Below are positions 14,037 through 16,886 of a stretch of 16,886 nt of DNA, piece by piece. The notes under the pieces are model-generated. The model did no database searches. It had not been told where the DNA came from and saw only the letters and a program-made list of their open reading frames with translations. Position 1 is the first letter of the stretch; the number at the start of each line of letters is the position of its first letter. A program made the translations under genes and the position numbers. The stretch covers positions 1 to 16,886 of the forward strand of contig JAIXZU010000080.1 of NCBI GenBank assembly GCA_027489415.1, in the 5' to 3' direction. This stretch comes from Alphaproteobacteria bacterium (GTDB lineage Bacteria > Pseudomonadota > Alphaproteobacteria > UBA2136 > UBA6156).

Positions 14037-15029
14037 ATGACGCTGCCCATCGCTACACCTTCCCCCATGCCCTCCAGCCCGGCATCACCGGGCCTTGCTG
14101 CTGCTGGCTCATCCACACCACAGGCACCGGGCACCATGGCCCCCAATCGCCCGCAGCTGTCCGAAGCGCTGTTCCACAAATTCGCCACGCTCATCTACGA
14201 GCTCTCCGGCATGCGCTTTGAACTCAACAAATCCTATTTCATCGCCTCGAAAATCGACCTCCGCGTCCAAGCTCTCGGCCTCAAGGGTTTCGAAGCCTAC
14301 TACACCTATCTGGAAAGCCCCTCTGGCCGCGCCGAATACGGCTTCCTGATTGACGAAATCACCATCAACGAAACCTTCTTCTTCCGCCACGAACCGCAGC
14401 TGCAAGCCTTCCGGGATGAAATCCTCATGCCCTTGGTCTTCGCCCGCCGCGCCCAGCGCCAGATGCGTTTCCGCATCCTCTCCGCCGCCTCCAGCACGGG
14501 GGACGAACTCTACACCATTGCCCTGATGCTCAAGGACATGGGCCTCGTCGGCAAGGACATCACCTTCGAACTGGTCGGCACGGACATCTGCCACGACGCT
14601 CTGGAAAAAGCCCGCGCCGGTGTCTACCGTAAATACAATATCCGCAACGTGCCACCGTCCCTGCTGAACCTGTACTTCGAGCACTCTCCCGGCGCCAGCG
14701 CCACCAACATCGGCTCCGAAAGCTGGACCCTCAAGCCCGAAATCAAGCAAATGTGCCGCTTCATGGAAGGCAACCTGATGGACACCGTTCGCACGCAGGC
14801 CCTTGGTAAATTCGACATCATCTTCTGCCGCAACGTCCTGATTTACTTCGATGAAATCAGCAAGGAAAAAGTCGTCCGCAACCTCGCCGGCCTGCTGAAT
14901 GACGACGGCTACGTCCTCCTCGGCCACTCGGAAAACATCTATAGCCAGCGCCACATCCTGCGTCCGGACAAAGTCCACACCAACGCCATCGCCTACACAA
15001 AGGCCCCTCCCGGCACCCCCAAACTCTAA
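14037..15029 (+). CDS. cheR: Chemotaxis protein methyltransferase CheR
   Basis: CheR methylates glutamates of chemoreceptors using S-adenosylmethionine. The 330 residues begin with a Pro/Ser/Ala-rich extension (about 1-40), then the helical CheR_N domain (about 43-100), and the methyltransferase fold. Landmarks include INETFFFRH at 110-118, the SAM-binding SAASSTGDELYTIAL at 149-163 (family norm GCSTGEEPY, so slightly altered), GTDIC at 181-185 and FCRNVLIYFD at 263-272, then GHSE. ATG 14037 has AGGG about 8 nt upstream; the in-frame TTG at 14001 is rejected. It follows the fliK-like gene after 127 nt and ends at a strong terminator. Confidence 0.93.
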   Translation: MTLPIATPSPMPSSPASPGLAAAGSSTPQAPGTMAPNRPQLSEALFHKFATLIYELSGMRFELNKSYFIASKIDLRVQALGLKGFEAYYTYLESPSGRAEYGFLIDEITINETFFFRHEPQLQAFRDEILMPLVFARRAQRQMRFRILSAASSTGDELYTIALMLKDMGLVGKDITFELVGTDICHDALEKARAGVYRKYNIRNVPPSLLNLYFEHSPGASATNIGSESWTLKPEIKQMCRFMEGNLMDTVRTQALGKFDIIFCRNVLIYFDEISKEKVVRNLAGLLNDDGYVLLGHSENIYSQRHILRPDKVHTNAIAYTKAPPGTPKL

Positions 15030-15034
15030 CTCTA

Positions 15035-15064
15035 AAAAAACCACCCCATCAGGGGTGGTTTTTT
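15035..15064. terminator. Bidirectional terminator between cheR and fliJ
   Basis: A perfect 13-bp stem (15035-15047 with 15052-15064) has an ATCA loop and A-run and T-run on either side. It can end cheR transcription on the plus strand, 5 nt after its stop, and fliI-fliJ transcription on the minus strand. Confidence 0.93.
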
Positions 15065-15099
15065 CATGCGGCACGAAGTGACGTTGAATGGAACTGCAC

Positions 15100-15204
15100 G
15101 CGTGAGGCTCAAACGGTTCCTGAGTGCTTTTTGGTGGGTCGCAGAATACACACAAAGTATTTAAGACACTCCCAAAAGTGCTCAGGGAGCGTTTGAGTCC
15201 ACGC
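15100..15204 (+). repeat. Long imperfect inverted repeat, possible structured RNA or small mobile element
   Basis: Left arm 15100-15134 and right arm 15172-15204 can form about 33 pairs around a loop of about 37 nt. There is one true mismatch (15116 against 15189), single-base bulges at 15105 and 15132, and four G-U wobbles on the plus strand. Core shared blocks are CTCAAACG, CCTGAG and CTTTT. It fills the gap between the bidirectional terminator and fliJ and encodes nothing recognisable. Confidence 0.75.
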
Positions 15205-15212
15205 CCCTCCAA

Positions 15213-15623
15213 TTATCTCCGTCTTCCAGCCACCTCATCCAACTGATTCTGAACTTTTTTAGCCCGCACCTTCTTTGCTTCCAACTTCTGCCGTTCCAAC
15301 AACAATTCATACTTCTTCTGTCCGGCAAACAGGTCTTGCAACATCTTACGCTGTTCCCCCTCCTGCTGCTGCAACTGCACTTCCAGGTCTTTCAATTTCA
15401 CAACCTCGCGCCGCATCCGCTCCTGAAAAGCCCCCGCCGCCTGCAACGCCTGCACATCATCTTCCGCCACTGCCGTCACGAAGGCCACGGCCGCTTCACG
15501 CTCCAGTCTTACTTGCTCTGCAGCATTGGCCACAAGCTCACGCCGCGTATCCGCAAGCTTGCGCTGCATCTCTTCAACTTTGCGCTCGGCCACCTGAATC
15601 AGAACATCCAGCGTCTTACTCAC
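15213..15623 (-). CDS. fliJ: Flagellar export chaperone/ATPase stalk FliJ
   Basis: FliJ is a small coiled-coil protein that sits in the centre of the FliI ring and links it to the export gate. The 136 residues are almost entirely helical and charged, with Gln/Glu/Lys/Leu heptads (MSKTLDVLIQVAERKVEEMQ at the start, a coiled coil about 10-125) and no membrane segment. The start is GTG at 15623 with GGGGGA about 6 nt upstream, 17 nt after the fliI stop. Sequence conservation in FliJ is low, so the call rests on length, coiled-coil pattern and position directly after fliI. Confidence 0.88.
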   Translation of the reverse strand: MSKTLDVLIQVAERKVEEMQRKLADTRRELVANAAEQVRLEREAAVAFVTAVAEDDVQALQAAGAFQERMRREVVKLKDLEVQLQQQEGEQRKMLQDLFAGQKKYELLLERQKLEAKKVRAKKVQNQLDEVAGRRR

Positions 15624-15640
15624 TTAAGTCCCCCAGCGCA

Positions 15641-16886
15641 TTAACCGGCCAAGGCCTGCGCCAGCTGCACATAACTGTCCTGCATGCTGCACGGTGCATT
15701 CGGTGCCTGTTTGAGGAAGGCTTCCAGCTTGGGCATAAGGCGTATCGCCTCGTCCACCTGCGGGTCACTGCCAGCAGTGTAAGCCCCCAGCCGGATAAGC
15801 TCCGCCATATCATCATACGTCGCCAACACCTGCCGGCAGCGCCGCACCAACGCATATTCATCGTCACTCAGGCACTTCGGCACCATCCGGCTTACACTTT
15901 GCAATACGTCAATCGCGGGGAAATGCCCCCGTTCAGCAAGGCTTCGCGTCAATACAATGTGCCCGTCCAAAATCCCCCGCACCGCGTCAGCCACCGGTTC
16001 TTCCATATCGCTTCCTTCTACCAGCACCGTGAAAATCGCGGAAATACAGCCCTTACCCGTCCCCGGTCCGGCCCGTTCCAACAGGCGCGGCAACTCGGCA
16101 AACACACTGGGGGTGTAACCGCGGGTCGTGGGCGGCTCACGGCTGGCAAGGCCAATCTCGCGCTGGGCCTGCGCAAGGCGCGTCACACTGTCCATCAGCA
16201 GCAGCACCTTAAATCCACAGTCACGGAAGTACTCCGCCACCGCCATGGTCAGGTAGGCTGCCTGTCGCCGCACCAGCGGTGGCTCATCACCAGTCGCCGT
16301 CACCACCACGCTGCGCGCCAAGCCATCCGGGCCAAGCTGTTCGGTAATAAATTCATTCAGCTCTTTACCGCGCTCACCAATCAGGCCAATCACCGTCACC
16401 TCGGCATTGCTGTACTTGGTCATCATGCCCATCAGCACGCTTTTCCCCACACCACTACCCGCAAAAATCCCCATCCGCTGGCCTTCGCACAACGGCAGCA
16501 AGGTATTGAGGACACGCACACCCGTATCCATCTTCGCCCCCACCAGCTGGCGCTGGAACGCCGGCGGCGGCCCTGCCCGCAAAGCCTTTTCCTCACCACC
16601 CACCGTCGCCAGCGGGCCCTTGCCATCCAGTGGTTCGCCAAGGCCATTCACCACACGGCCAATCCAACTGTGGTTAACCCGAATTTTAGCGCCGGACGTC
16701 CCCTCAACATAAACCCGCTGTCCCGGCCCAATACCTTCCAGCGGCCCATAGGGCATAATTAACGTGCCGCCGTCGCTGCTACTACCCACCACTTCAGCCA
16801 AACGGCCCTGCGGCTCTCCCCGAATGTCGGATATCTTACAACGCGCGCCCATGGTTGCTTGTCCGGCACCGTCAGCCAGTCCGGCC
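15641..16886 (-). CDS. fliI: Flagellum-specific ATPase FliI, 5' end cut by window edge
   Basis: FliI is the F1-beta-like ATPase of the flagellar export apparatus. The reading frame stays open from the ATG at 16852 to the window edge, and the extra codons (GLADGAGQATMGARCKI) match the beta-barrel start of the family, so the true start lies outside; 16852 is an internal methionine. Motifs seen: Walker A AGSGVGKS (16439-16462), the catalytic-glutamate region GLIGERGKELNEF, Walker B LLLMDSVTRLA, and the arginine-rich SREPPTTRGYTPSVFAELP loop. The C-terminus (about 70 helical residues) is complete. It precedes fliJ by 17 nt. Confidence 0.96.
   Translation of the reverse strand, partial: AGLADGAGQATMGARCKISDIRGEPQGRLAEVVGSSSDGGTLIMPYGPLEGIGPGQRVYVEGTSGAKIRVNHSWIGRVVNGLGEPLDGKGPLATVGGEEKALRAGPPPAFQRQLVGAKMDTGVRVLNTLLPLCEGQRMGIFAGSGVGKSVLMGMMTKYSNAEVTVIGLIGERGKELNEFITEQLGPDGLARSVVVTATGDEPPLVRRQAAYLTMAVAEYFRDCGFKVLLLMDSVTRLAQAQREIGLASREPPTTRGYTPSVFAELPRLLERAGPGTGKGCISAIFTVLVEGSDMEEPVADAVRGILDGHIVLTRSLAERGHFPAIDVLQSVSRMVPKCLSDDEYALVRRCRQVLATYDDMAELIRLGAYTAGSDPQVDEAIRLMPKLEAFLKQAPNAPCSMQDSYVQLAQALAG

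Noticed and set aside
14109..15212. 367-codon minus-strand frame opposite cheR
   Set aside because: Its Val/Phe/Glu/Asp/Gly-rich translation is what antisense of cheR with C-ending codons gives; it also runs through the bidirectional terminator.
15275..16762. 495-codon plus-strand frame opposite fliJ and fliI
   Set aside because: Its His/Arg/Pro/Gln-rich translation has no recognisable domain; fliI and fliJ on the minus strand explain the region.

Overview
The window is a flagellar and chemotaxis cluster from an alphaproteobacterium. The evidence for this is an intact run of fliL, fliM, a DUF6468 protein and motE, a CheY/CheZ pair of alphaproteobacterial type, polar-flagellum regulators FlhF and FlhG, and a protein ending in a tail typical of the alphaproteobacterial RNA polymerase alpha subunit. 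A Rhodospirillales-like lineage is plausible, but the sequence alone does not fix the order. I saw no insertion sequence, phage gene, tRNA, rRNA or CRISPR array.

Layout. Positions 1-4192 (minus strand) read, in transcription order, fliL, fliM, DUF6468 gene, motE, cheY and cheZ (3' end cut by the window edge): switch, stator-associated and signalling genes. Positions 4268-8732 (minus) form one apparent late operon: a sigma-54-type promoter, flagellin, a small FlaG-like gene, fliD, fliS, and a rho-independent terminator. Positions 8838-10648 (plus) hold flhF-flhG, overlapping by 4 nt. Positions 10647-11297 (minus) hold a single gene with its own terminator; its C-terminal third resembles the C-terminal domain of RNA polymerase alpha. 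Positions 11442-15064 (plus) hold an ArsR-type regulator, a long proline-rich FliK-like protein and CheR, ending in a bidirectional terminator. Positions 15213-16886 (minus) hold fliJ and fliI, with fliI cut at its 5' end.

How they work together. FliI and FliJ power and feed the flagellar export gate. FliK-like protein would set hook length. Flagellin, FliD (cap) and FliS (chaperone) build the filament. FlhF and FlhG set pole placement and number. FliM is the switch that receives CheY-P, CheZ removes the phosphate, CheR methylates receptors, and FliL and MotE support the stator.

The most unusual items are the alpha-CTD-like protein next to flhFG and an arsR gene; a palindrome between flagellin and flhF that reads as a sigma-54 promoter on both strands around one shared -12 GC; a long imperfect inverted repeat downstream of cheR and fliJ whose arm differences all keep pairing in plus-strand RNA; and a perfect EF-hand-type loop inside FliD.
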